Source: Rhodoplanes elegans
GTDB taxonomy: Bacteria > Pseudomonadota > Alphaproteobacteria > Rhizobiales > Xanthobacteraceae
Assembly: GCF_016653355.1 (NCBI RefSeq)
Contig: NZ_NHSK01000097.1
Coordinates: forward strand, 1-55,969
Direction of reading: 5' to 3'
Length of the DNA stretch: 55,969 nt
Position 1 is the stretch's first letter. Each line of letters starts with the position of its first letter. The notes under the pieces are model-generated. The model was given only the letters and a program-made list of their open reading frames with translations, was not told where the DNA came from and searched no databases. The translations under genes and the position numbers were made by a program. Positions 8,282 through 16,556 of this stretch are shown here, piece after piece.

Positions 8282-10084
8282 ATGGCGAAGTCCGACACCG
8301 ACCCGCGGACCGGAAGGACACCGGTCGCACCTGTCTCGACGCGCCCGACCACCGGGCGTTTCGCGTTCCTGCGCCAGCTCGTCGCCGACGGCATCCCGTA
8401 TGTGTTCGGCAATCCGGGCAGCTCGGAGGAGAACCTCCTCGACGCGCTGCGGGCCGAGGAGTTCGCCGGGCTGAAATACATCCTCGCTTTGCACGAGGGA
8501 CCGGCCGTGGCGATCGCCGACGCTTATGCCCGCGCCGCCCCGGCGGTGCAGCGGGACGGCGACCCGCGGCCGTGGCGGCGGCCGGCGCTGGTGCAGCTCC
8601 ACTCCTATGCGGGCCTCGCGAACGGGCTCGGCATGATGTACTACGCGCGCCGCGGCTATACGCCCATGGTGGTGTTCGCCGGCGAGGCGGGGCTGCGCTA
8701 CGAGGCGCTCGACGGCCAGATGGCGGCCGACCTGCCGACCATCGCGAAGCCCTTCGTGAAGTCCGACCACGCCGGCCCCTGCGCCTGGCGGGTGGTCGAT
8801 CCGGGCTCGCTGCTGCGCCTCACCCGCCGCGCCATCAAGACGGCGGCGACGCCGCCCTGCGGGCCGGTCTTTCTCACCCTGCCCATGGACGTGCTCGACC
8901 AACCCTGCCCCGAGACCGTCGAACCGACCCGGCTGGTCGAGACCCGGGTCGCGCCCGACGACGCCACGATCAAGGCGGCGGCCGCGCTCCTGCGCACCGG
9001 CGCGCGGCCGCTGATCCTGATGGGCGACGGGGTCGCGGCCGCCGAGGCGCAGCCGGAGCTGGCCGCCGTGGCCGAGCTGCTCGGCGCCGTGGTGTGGGGC
9101 GGCAACGCCTCCGAGGTGAACCTGCCGGCTTCGCATCCGCTGTTCGGCGGGTTTCTGGGCCACATGTTCGGCGCCGCGAGCCGACCCGTCACGGCGGCCG
9201 CCGACGTGGTGCTGATCGTCGGCACGACGGTGCTGCCCGAGGTGTTCCCGCTAACCGCGGGCGTGTTCGCGCCCGGCGCGCGGCGGGTGCAGATCGATCT
9301 CGGCGTCTCCGAGATCGGCAAGAACGAGGGCGTCGAGATCGGGATGCTGGCCGACCCGAAAGTCGCGCTCGGCCGGCTCGCCGCGGCGCTGCGCGCGACC
9401 ATGACGGCGGCCGAGCACGAGCAGGCGAAGGCGCGCACCGCGCGACACGCCGCCGCGAAGGCCGAGGCGCTGACGGCGGCGCTCGCCGCCGACGCGGCCC
9501 TGCCCGACACGGTGCCGCTGCGGGCGCCAAAATTCTTCGCCGCGCTCGCCGCCCGACTGAAGGCACTCCCCGCGCCCGCCCTGATCTTCGACGAGGCGCT
9601 CACCTATGCGCCCGAGCTGCTGCGCCATCTGCCGCCCGACATCCCCGGCACCTGGTTCCAGACCCGCTGCGGCATGCTCGGCACCGGCCTGCCGGGCGCC
9701 GTCGGCCTGAAGGTGGCGCACCCGGGCCGCTTCGTGTTCGGCTTCGCCGGCGACGGTGGCGGCATCTCGACCGTGCAGGCGCTGGCGACCGCGGCGCGCT
9801 ATCGCATCGGCGCCAAGTTCGTGCTCCTGAACAATCGCAAGTACCGCATCCTCGAATACAATCTGCTGGACTATCGGCGCGGCCTCGGCCTGCCCGAGAC
9901 CGATCCGTTCCCGGACAGCTTCGACCTCGCCGCCCAGAACCTGCGCTTCGACTTTCTCGCGCACGGGCTCGGCGTCCCGGCCGTGCGGGTCGAGCGCCCC
10001 GACCAGATCGCCCCGGCCCTCGACCGCGCGCTGGCCGACGACGGTCCGTTCCTGATCGAGCTGATGGTGGACGGGGGATTGTGA
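8282..10084 (+). CDS. Thiamine-diphosphate-dependent enzyme, acetolactate synthase/benzoylformate decarboxylase-like
   Basis: Protein of 600 residues. The N-terminal Pyr domain has FGNPGSSEE and the catalytic glutamate E72 in HEGPAVAIADAY. A central Rossmann-like domain carries a VVLIVGTTV segment. The C-terminal PP domain has the ThDP motif GDGG (about residue 492) followed by the NN near 520. The FGNPGS opening resembles benzoylformate decarboxylase and related 2-oxo acid decarboxylases more than biosynthetic acetolactate synthase, and no small subunit gene is near. A GGAGG ribosome site lies five bases before the ATG. An upstream LacI-type palindrome suggests control by a carbon source. 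Substrate unknown. Confidence 0.85.
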   Translation: MAKSDTDPRTGRTPVAPVSTRPTTGRFAFLRQLVADGIPYVFGNPGSSEENLLDALRAEEFAGLKYILALHEGPAVAIADAYARAAPAVQRDGDPRPWRRPALVQLHSYAGLANGLGMMYYARRGYTPMVVFAGEAGLRYEALDGQMAADLPTIAKPFVKSDHAGPCAWRVVDPGSLLRLTRRAIKTAATPPCGPVFLTLPMDVLDQPCPETVEPTRLVETRVAPDDATIKAAAALLRTGARPLILMGDGVAAAEAQPELAAVAELLGAVVWGGNASEVNLPASHPLFGGFLGHMFGAASRPVTAAADVVLIVGTTVLPEVFPLTAGVFAPGARRVQIDLGVSEIGKNEGVEIGMLADPKVALGRLAAALRATMTAAEHEQAKARTARHAAAKAEALTAALAADAALPDTVPLRAPKFFAALAARLKALPAPALIFDEALTYAPELLRHLPPDIPGTWFQTRCGMLGTGLPGAVGLKVAHPGRFVFGFAGDGGGISTVQALATAARYRIGAKFVLLNNRKYRILEYNLLDYRRGLGLPETDPFPDSFDLAAQNLRFDFLAHGLGVPAVRVERPDQIAPALDRALADDGPFLIELMVDGGL

Positions 10085-10144
10085 GGCGCCCTCGGCGTGT
10101 CCCCGCGAACGCGCATAGGCGCAAAGTCCGGATCCGAAGCCTCT

Positions 10145-10372
10145 CCTTCGTCGTGCTCCGCGCAGGCGGAGCACCCAGTACGCCGCAGCGTTTCGACTGA
10201 AACAACGTGAGGCCAGTGGATACTGGGTCGTCCGCCTGCGCGGACGACGACCACCGAGAGGCCGTGCCCTCGCGCCTAAAGCAACGCCTGTGGGGCTCGT
10301 CCAGGCTCCACGCTCTTCCACACCGATGTTCGGCGAAGACGTGGATGCCCGCGACGAGCGCGGGCATGACGG
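10145..10372. repeat. Intergenic repeats, two neighbouring inverted elements
   Basis: 10145-10253 has outer arms based on GCTCCGCGCAGGCGGAGCACCCAGTA and its degenerate partner TACTGGGTCGTCCGCCTGCGCGGACGA. 10335-10372 is a second palindrome, GTGGATGCCCGCG ... CGCGGGCATGAC, shared with 18755-18850. These fill the 393 bases before the hydrolase; no gene is seen there. Confidence 0.75.
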
Positions 10373-10477
10373 AGCTTTGGAATTGGCTCACGACGGGTTG
10401 CGACACGGCACCGCTTGCGCCGGCCGGGTCGCATCGCCATACCCACGGGGCTCTTCGAAACGCTCCGCAGAGGTCCC

Positions 10478-12058
10478 GTGTCCCGGTTTCGCGCGTTCGC
10501 TCCCCTCCTCGCCGTCGTGCTCGGGATCGCGGGCGCGCTCGCCGTCGCGATTGCACTCTGGCAGCTCGTCGCCACCACGGCGGGGCTGACGATCGAGCGC
10601 ACCACGGTCGGCACGACGCCGGTGACGATCTATCGTCAGGCCGGCGCGTCGCCCGCGCCCGTGATCGTCATCGCGCACGGCTTCGCCGGCTCGCAGCAGC
10701 TGATGCAGCCCTTCGCCGTGACGCTGGCCCGCAACGGCTACGTCGCCGTCACGTTCGACTTCGCCGGGCACGGGCGCAACGCCGAGAAGCTCGGCGGCGA
10801 CATCACGAAGGTGAGCGGCACGACCATCCTGCTGGTCGAGGAGGTCGCCCGCGTCGTCGCCTTCGCGAAGGGGATTCCCGGCGGCGACGGGCGCATCGCG
10901 CTGCTCGGCCACTCGATGGCGTCCGACATCATCGTGCGGGCCGCGCAGGCAGACCCCGAGATCGCCGCCGTGGTCGCCGTGTCGATGTTCTCGCCGGCGG
11001 TGCGCCCCGACAGCCCGAAGAACCTCCTCGTCGTAGTCGGCGACTGGGAACGCCGGCTGAAGGAGGAGGCATTGCGCGCCGTCGGCATGGCGGTCGGCGG
11101 TCCGGTCGAGGCCGGCGTCACCTACGGGAGCTTCGCCGACGGCACGGCGCGGCGTGCCGCGTTCTCGCCGAGCGTCGAGCACATCGCGGTCCTCTACAGC
11201 CCGGCGAGCAGCCGCGAGGCGCTCCTCTGGCTCGACCAGGTATTCCGGCACGCGGGCTCCGGCTACGTCGACGATCGCGGCGCCTGGATCGGCCTTCTGA
11301 TCCTCGGCATCGTGCTGCTGGCGAAGCCGCTCGCCGGCCTGTTGCCGCGCGTCGCGTCGACCCCGCAGGGCGCCGGCCTGCCGTGGCGGCGGCTGTGGCC
11401 GGTCGCCGTGGTGCCGGCGGTCGCGACGCCACTGCTGCTCTGGAAAGCGCCGACCAGCTTCCTGCCCGTGCTGGTCGGCGACTATCTCGCCGTGCATTTC
11501 GCCGTTTACGGCCTGCTGACGGCGCTGATGCTTTTCGTCGTGAGGCGCTGGTCAGTCCGGGATGCGGGTGTGCAGACGGCACCCCGGACTGACGGAGGCT
11601 TTCATTGGTCCGCCCGCGCCGTCGCCGCCTTCCTGCTCGCAACCACGCTGGTCACGGCCTATGCGATCGGGGCGCTCGGCGGGGCGATCGACTGGTTCGT
11701 CACATCCTTCGTGCCGGTCGGGCCGCGCTGGCTTCTGGTGCTGGCGCTCGCCGCCGGCACCGTGCCGTATTTCCTCGCCGACGAGTGGGCGACGCGCGGC
11801 CCCGGCACCGGACGCGGCGCCTACGCGGCGACCAAGCTTCTGTTCCTGCTGTCGCTCGCCGGTGCGGTCGCGCTGAACCTGCGGGCGCTGTTCTTTCTCA
11901 TTCTGATCGTGCCCGTGATCCTCGCCTTCTTCGTCGTCTACGGCCTGTTCAGCCGCTGGACGTTTGCACGCACCGGCCACCCGTGGGTCGGCGGCCTCGC
12001 CAACGCGCTCGCCTTCGCCTGGGCGATCGCCGTCACGTTCCCGATGCTGGTGAGATAG
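10478..12058 (+). CDS. Alpha/beta hydrolase with multi-spanning membrane C-terminus
   Basis: Protein of 526 residues from a GTG with a GAGG site; a TTG at 10415 is a weaker start. Residues 8-31 form a first membrane segment. A hydrolase domain follows with AHGFAGS (oxyanion region) and the nucleophile elbow GHSMAS (Ser146). From about residue 265 there are roughly six further membrane segments, so the hydrolase would face one side of the inner membrane. Substrate unknown; the fold suggests an esterase or lipase acting at the membrane. A palindrome at 11551-11593 lies inside the coding sequence in a loop between membrane segments. Confidence 0.8.
   Translation: MSRFRAFAPLLAVVLGIAGALAVAIALWQLVATTAGLTIERTTVGTTPVTIYRQAGASPAPVIVIAHGFAGSQQLMQPFAVTLARNGYVAVTFDFAGHGRNAEKLGGDITKVSGTTILLVEEVARVVAFAKGIPGGDGRIALLGHSMASDIIVRAAQADPEIAAVVAVSMFSPAVRPDSPKNLLVVVGDWERRLKEEALRAVGMAVGGPVEAGVTYGSFADGTARRAAFSPSVEHIAVLYSPASSREALLWLDQVFRHAGSGYVDDRGAWIGLLILGIVLLAKPLAGLLPRVASTPQGAGLPWRRLWPVAVVPAVATPLLLWKAPTSFLPVLVGDYLAVHFAVYGLLTALMLFVVRRWSVRDAGVQTAPRTDGGFHWSARAVAAFLLATTLVTAYAIGALGGAIDWFVTSFVPVGPRWLLVLALAAGTVPYFLADEWATRGPGTGRGAYAATKLLFLLSLAGAVALNLRALFFLILIVPVILAFFVVYGLFSRWTFARTGHPWVGGLANALAFAWAIAVTFPMLVR
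11551..11593. repeat. Perfect inverted repeat inside a coding sequence
   Basis: GTCAGTCCGGG (11551-11561) and CCCGGACTGAC (11583-11593) are perfect 11-base inverted arms around a 21-base loop, inside the alpha/beta hydrolase gene. The translated segment is WSVRDAGVQTAPRTDGG, hydrophilic and between two membrane helices, as expected of an in-frame insertion. Confidence 0.85.
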
Positions 12059-12081
12059 ACGCAGCGAGATCACACGACGTC

Positions 12082-12241
12082 CGTGTCCCGGACGCGCTGG
12101 ACCGCGGAGCGGTGCAACGCGAGCCGGGACCCAGAGGCCGCACGGTCGGCATCGATGGCGAGGCGCCCTGCCGTGCCGCCCCTGGGCCCCGGCTCTGCGG
12201 CGCATCGCGCCTGCGGCCCGATGCGCCTTGTCCGGGGCACG
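12082..12241. repeat. Intergenic repeat, family B
   Basis: Starts CCGTGTCCCGGACGCG and ends CTTGTCCGGGGCACG. The second half (CCCCTGGGCCCCGGCTCTGCGGCGC) matches 4628-4652 closely. It fills the gap between the hydrolase and the convergent dehydrogenase. Confidence 0.8.
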
Positions 12242-12265
12242 AGGCCCGTCGCGACCAGAACGTCC

Positions 12266-13348
12266 CTACCGCGAAAACACCGGCGGCACGGAGAACTCCG
12301 CCGCGACCTTGTCGAGCTGGACGATCAGCGCCTCGGGCAGCGGAATCCCCGAGGCCTCGCGCTCGGCCCGGCACTCGCGGCGGCGGTCGCCGGGCAGCCG
12401 GATCGTCTCGACGCCCTGCATCCGGCCGGTGGCGCGCAGATCCGCGACGTGGCGATCGACCTCGGCGACGAAGCGATCCAGCCCGACGAAGCGGGCGACG
12501 TCGATCGCCACCACGAACTGCCCCGTGTTGGTGACGCTGGTGTCGTCGGCGTTGAAGTCGACGCAGTCGCGGCCGAAGGCGGCGCCGTTGAGCACGCCGG
12601 CGAGCGCGCCGAGCATCAGCGCGAGGCCCGAGCCCTTGTAGCCGCCGATCGGCAGCAACAGGCCGCGGCCGCTCTGCGCCGGATCCGTGATCGGCTCGCC
12701 GGTCTCGCGGTCGATCAGCCAGCCCTCCGGCATCGGCAGGCCCTGCAGCGTATGCTTCTTGATGGTGCCGTAGGAGACGACCGTGGTCGCCATGTCGAGC
12801 ACCATCGGCCCCGCCCCGGTCGGCACCGCGACGGCGAGCGGGTTGGTGCCGAGCAAGAGCTCGTTGCCGCCCCACACGGCCATGTGGTTGGCGCTCGCCA
12901 CGGCCGAGTAGAGGCCGACCATGCCGTGCGCGACCGGCATCTCGGCATAGAGCCCGGCCGAGCCCGCGTGGTTGGAGCCGCGCACCCCGACCCAGGCGAC
13001 GCCGGTCTCGCGAGCGAGCTCGATCGCCGTCGCGGCGGCCCGCTTCACCACCAGATGGCCCATGCCGTTGTCGCCGTCGACCAGCGCGGTCGCCGGCGCG
13101 GTGCGCTCGACCCGGATCTTGGGCGTCCTGTTGAAGCCGCCCGCCTTCAGGCGGCGGGCGTATTGCGGCAGGCGGAAGACGCCGTGCGCGTCGGCGCCGG
13201 TGAGGTCCGCCTCGGTCATCAGCGCCGCGACGGTCTCGGCATCGTCGCGCGGCGCGCCGGCGGCGGCGAGGCAGTCGGCGATTAGGCTCTCCACCGCGGT
13301 GGCGGGCGCGCGCCTGACCGACGTCGTGGGCTTCTGGGGCGCGTTCAT
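12266..13348 (-). CDS. Ldh-family (malate/L-lactate/ureidoglycolate) NAD(P)-dependent dehydrogenase
   Basis: Protein of 360 residues of the Ldh_2 type. Visible family features are LTGADAHGVFRLPQY near residue 50, the VRGSNHAGSAGLY segment with the catalytic His, and the nucleotide-binding region around GTNPLAVAVPT. These enzymes reduce or oxidise 2-hydroxy acids such as malate, L-lactate, ureidoglycolate or sulfolactate. The ATG at 13348 overlaps the amidohydrolase stop as ATGA, so the two are one operon and probably one pathway. The exact substrate cannot be read from sequence. Confidence 0.88.
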   Translation of the reverse strand: MNAPQKPTTSVRRAPATAVESLIADCLAAAGAPRDDAETVAALMTEADLTGADAHGVFRLPQYARRLKAGGFNRTPKIRVERTAPATALVDGDNGMGHLVVKRAAATAIELARETGVAWVGVRGSNHAGSAGLYAEMPVAHGMVGLYSAVASANHMAVWGGNELLLGTNPLAVAVPTGAGPMVLDMATTVVSYGTIKKHTLQGLPMPEGWLIDRETGEPITDPAQSGRGLLLPIGGYKGSGLALMLGALAGVLNGAAFGRDCVDFNADDTSVTNTGQFVVAIDVARFVGLDRFVAEVDRHVADLRATGRMQGVETIRLPGDRRRECRAEREASGIPLPEALIVQLDKVAAEFSVPPVFSR

Positions 13349-14364
13349 GCGGCGCTCCGCTGCTCGGCCGCGCCGGCGAGGGCCAGCGGCCCGCCGCGCA
13401 GGATGCGATCCTTGTCGGCGTCCGGGATCGACAGCGCCCGGACCTGACGGACGCATTCGAGCGTGCCCATGTCGTAAGGGTAGTCGCTGCCGAGCACGAC
13501 GCGGTGCACGCCGGCCGAGGCGACCAGATACTCGAGCGGCTCCTTCGCATGCAGGATGCTGTCGAACCACAAGGTCTTCAGCGCCGCCTCGGGAGACTCC
13601 TTCAGATGCACCTGCGGCTCGGAGCGCACCTGCCAGCCGTGGATCCAGCGGCCGAACTGATACGGCACGAAGCCGCCGCCGTGGACGAACAGGAACCTGA
13701 TCTTGGGGAAGCGCGCGATCACGCCGCCGAACACGAGCGACGCCGCCGCGATGGTCGAGTCGAGTGGATTGCCGATCAGGTTGGCGAGGTAATACGACTT
13801 CAGCCGGTCGCTGCCAGCCACCTGGGTCGGGTGGATCATGATGAAGGCGGAGAGCGCGTTCGCGGCCTCCCACAGGGGCTCGAGCGCCGGATCGTCGAGA
13901 TTGCGGCCGTTGACGTTGGAGCCGATCTGGGCGCCCTTGAGCCCGAGCGTGCGCATCGCCCGCGTCAGCTCGGCGGCCGCCAGCTCCGGCGCCTGCATGG
14001 GCAGCGTCGCGATCCCCATGAAGCGGTCGGGATGCGCCTTCACGGTGGCGGCGATCTGGTCGTTCTGCAGTGCAGCGAGGGTGGCGTTCAGCGACGCGTC
14101 GATGGTGTAGAGGAAGGTCTGCGGCGTGTTCGACAGCACCTGCATGTCGACCTCGGCCGCGTCCATGTCCTTCAGTCGGGTTTCGAGATTCCAGCCGCCG
14201 CGCGGGAACGGACGGTACGGCACGCCGGCGACCTCGAGCACCGAGAAGGCGTCGTCGATCGGCGTGATCTTCGGCGCGACGGCGGGGGCTTCCTTGGCGA
14301 TCATCCGCATGGTCTCGTCGCTCAGGATGTGAGCGTGCGTGTCGATCGTCTTCGCTGTGGGCAT
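13345..14364 (-). CDS. Metal-dependent amidohydrolase (amidohydrolase 2/ACMSD-like)
   Basis: Protein of 339 residues starting MPTAKTIDTHAHI with a clear GGAGG site. Metal ligands are likely the HAH near residue 10, the histidine in IMIHPTQ, the histidine in LFVHGGG, and the aspartate in VLGSDYPYD. The family includes aminocarboxymuconate-semialdehyde and gamma-resorcylate decarboxylases, so it may be a decarboxylase or a hydrolase. It is the upstream member of a coupled pair with the Ldh-type dehydrogenase. Confidence 0.88.
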   Translation of the reverse strand: MPTAKTIDTHAHILSDETMRMIAKEAPAVAPKITPIDDAFSVLEVAGVPYRPFPRGGWNLETRLKDMDAAEVDMQVLSNTPQTFLYTIDASLNATLAALQNDQIAATVKAHPDRFMGIATLPMQAPELAAAELTRAMRTLGLKGAQIGSNVNGRNLDDPALEPLWEAANALSAFIMIHPTQVAGSDRLKSYYLANLIGNPLDSTIAAASLVFGGVIARFPKIRFLFVHGGGFVPYQFGRWIHGWQVRSEPQVHLKESPEAALKTLWFDSILHAKEPLEYLVASAGVHRVVLGSDYPYDMGTLECVRQVRALSIPDADKDRILRGGPLALAGAAEQRSAA

Positions 14365-14491
14365 TTTTTGTTTCCTCCGAGAGCCGCTTGTCATAGCGGC
14401 TGCCGGAGGGACGGACCACCCCTTGTATGACATGTGCCGATGCAGGGCGCGCAGGGCATCGCACCGACCGCGTTCGTCCCCGAGCCCTTGG

Positions 14492-14613
14492 TCGTCCCGA
14501 GGCGGCGCGAAGCGCCGAGCCCGGGCCCCATAACCACTGTCTCGCGTGAGCCCCCGGCGCCGGGGGTAAGGATTCCGGGCTCGCGGACCTGACGGTCCGC
14601 GCCCCGGAATGAC
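14492..14613. repeat. Intergenic repeat, family C
   Basis: Begins with GTCGTCCCGAGGCGGCGCGAAGCGCCGAGCCCGGG and ends GCGCCCCGGAATGACG. Related elements are at 23741-23781, 25846-25966 and 51401-51511, all with CCGGAATGAC at one end. No gene in 14365-14639. Confidence 0.8.
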
Positions 14614-14639
14614 GAGACTGAAGCCGGGGCGGGTTTCGA

Positions 14640-15371
14640 CTACCCCGCCTTGCGGGTCGGCGGCGCGTCGGGCTCGCTGATGACGAGGCCGGACATCGGC
14701 TCGATCCAGGCGAGGTGGCTCACCACGCCCTTCACGCCGGGCGTGTTCTCGGCCAGCACCTTGAGGCCTTCGCCCTGCTTCGACTCGGTGATGCTGCCCC
14801 ACAACTCGACGATGCCGTCCTTGACGACGACGTCGACGAGGGCGACCGGCGCCCACGGCTGGCGGGCGATCTCGGCCATCACCCGGGTGCGGATCTCGGC
14901 GTCGCCGGCCGGCGCGTCCGGCAGGTCGCGGCTGACGCTCGCCAGCGCGTGCAGCAGGTTCGACCGGCTGACGATGCCGACGACCCGGCGGTCGCGCACC
15001 ACCGGCACGCGCTTCACCCGCTTGCGCTCCATGATCGACACGACGGCGTCGAGCCCGGCGTCCTCGTCGACCGTCACGGGCGAGCGGGTCATCACCTCCT
15101 CGACCCGCCGGCCGTGCGAGCGGACATAGTCGGTGGCGAGGTTCTGGGGGCCGACCAGGAACTCGAGCCAGCGCGGCCGCTTGCGGGCCGTGCCGGTCTC
15201 GGCGCGGCGCAGGAAGTCCCCTTCGGTGACGATCCCGACCAGCGCGCCGCCGGCATCGACCACCGGCAGCCCGCTGATGCGGTTCTCCAGCATCAGCCGG
15301 ATCGCCTCCTCGATGGAGGCTTCGGGCGCAATCGTCAGCACCCGGCTCGTCATCACGTCTCGGGCTTTCAT
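14640..15371 (-). CDS. CBS-domain pair protein with C-terminal BON domain
   Basis: Protein of 243 residues. Two CBS motifs occupy residues 1-60 (MKARDVMTSRVLTI ... GLPVVD ... GIVTEGDF) and about 90-145 (VEEVMTRSPVTV ... RVPVV ... GIVSRSNL). A BON domain follows (about 155-225, VKDGIVELWGSI). CBS pairs bind adenine nucleotides and BON domains bind membranes or lipids. Proteins of this architecture are common in Rhizobiales and are mostly uncharacterised. It appears monocistronic. Confidence 0.9.
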   Translation of the reverse strand: MKARDVMTSRVLTIAPEASIEEAIRLMLENRISGLPVVDAGGALVGIVTEGDFLRRAETGTARKRPRWLEFLVGPQNLATDYVRSHGRRVEEVMTRSPVTVDEDAGLDAVVSIMERKRVKRVPVVRDRRVVGIVSRSNLLHALASVSRDLPDAPAGDAEIRTRVMAEIARQPWAPVALVDVVVKDGIVELWGSITESKQGEGLKVLAENTPGVKGVVSHLAWIEPMSGLVISEPDAPPTRKAG

Positions 15372-15658
15372 CGCGGCATCTCCTGCTCGGATCGCTCCGG
15401 TGCCGCACCGCCCGCCCCTCGGCGGCGCACCTCGCCGCGCTCCGCGGCCGCACCGTGCTCCGAGCCGGCCGAGTATCGGCCCGCCTCAGGGAGGCGGCAA
15501 TCGAAATCGGCCGCACCACGCCGGCACTGATGGCCCATAAGCAACACTGCGTAAGGGCTCCATGACAAGGGTTCTGTAAAGCCAAGGATGTTGCGTCCGG
15601 CGGGTGTGTGCTATGCGGTAGATTAGGAGCTGTTCGGTCCGGAGCGGGGGAGAACGAC

Positions 15659-16408
15659 ATGGAGTCAGCGGTCGCGACACAGGCCGTTTCGGGCGGCACC
15701 CAGGCCGGGATGCCGCATCGCGAGGCGGCCTCGGCGCCGGCGATTCCGTCGTATCTCGACGTGCATTACTGGTGGGCCTATGTGCACCCGAACGCCGTCA
15801 AGGTGTTCGAGCGGCAGTGGCTCGCCAACCTGATCCTGTGGGGCAACTACGCCCGCCTGCGCGACGCCGCGCTCGATCTGCTGGGCGACGTCCTGCCCGG
15901 CCGCACCCTGCAGGTCGCCTGCGCCTATGGCGACCTCACGCCGCACCTGGTCGAGCGGGTGAGTGCCGGCCAGGGCGCGGTCGACATCGTCGACGTGCTG
16001 CCCGTGCAGCTCGACAATCTGCGCCGCAAGCTCGCCGCCGACGCGCCGGCGCGGCTCCTGGAGACCGATTCGTCGGCCCTGCCGCTGCCCGACGCGAGCT
16101 ACGACCGCGTGCTCTTGTTCTTCCTGCTGCACGAGCAGCCGGAGAGCTGGCGCCGCCGCACGCTGGCCGAGGCGGTGCGGGTGCTGAAGCCGGGCGGCCG
16201 CCTCGTCATCGTCGATTACGCGAAGCCGCACTGGTGGAACCCGTTGCGCTACGTATTCGCACCGGTGCTGGCCGCGCTGGAACCGTTTGCGCTCGATCTC
16301 TGGCGCGAGGACGTCTCGGGCTGGATGCCGGCCCTGCCGCCCGACCGGAAAATCGAGCGGCGCTCGTATTTTGGTGGACTTTATCAGGCGCTGGTCGTCG
16401 ATCGCTGA
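15659..16408 (+). CDS. rquA: RquA-type rhodoquinone biosynthesis protein, copy 1
   Basis: Protein of 249 residues. After a variable N-terminus of about 30 residues comes SYLDVHYWWAYVHPNAV, then ILWGNYARLRDAAL, the altered motif I LQVACAYGDLTPHL (84-97) in place of the usual GxGxG, and FFLLHEQPESWRRRT. These match my recollection of RquA from Rhodospirillum rubrum, a class I methyltransferase-fold enzyme that converts ubiquinone to rhodoquinone with SAM as amino donor. A GGGGGAG ribosome site precedes the ATG. Rhodoquinone serves fumarate reduction and redox balance without oxygen. The gene is followed 148 bases on by a paralogue. Confidence 0.82.
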   Translation: MESAVATQAVSGGTQAGMPHREAASAPAIPSYLDVHYWWAYVHPNAVKVFERQWLANLILWGNYARLRDAALDLLGDVLPGRTLQVACAYGDLTPHLVERVSAGQGAVDIVDVLPVQLDNLRRKLAADAPARLLETDSSALPLPDASYDRVLLFFLLHEQPESWRRRTLAEAVRVLKPGGRLVIVDYAKPHWWNPLRYVFAPVLAALEPFALDLWREDVSGWMPALPPDRKIERRSYFGGLYQALVVDR

Positions 16409-16456
16409 CCATCGTTGCGCCGCCCGCGCATGGCGGACGTGCCCGGAGTTTCAGTC

Positions 16457-16470
16457 TTGCGTTTTCTCAA
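16457..16470 (+). promoter_or_regulatory. Weak FNR/FixK-like box upstream of rquA copy 2
   Basis: TTGCGTTTTCTCAA keeps the TTG and CAA ends of TTGAT-N4-ATCAA, but both inner half-site bases differ. It lies 86 bases before the copy 2 start. Such a match can arise by chance. Confidence 0.25.
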
Positions 16471-16556
16471 GGTGTTGCACGGGGGCCAATGCGATGGTCG
16501 ATCCCAGGGGGCATGAACTCTTGCGGGATCCCCCACCCGCTTCGAGGTCACTACAC

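Noticed and set aside
12266-14464. A long minus-strand frame reading through from the Ldh-type dehydrogenase into the amidohydrolase region
   Set aside because: Only the part from 13348 down matches the dehydrogenase. The upstream residues are Arg/Asp-rich shadow sequence opposite the real amidohydrolase frame.
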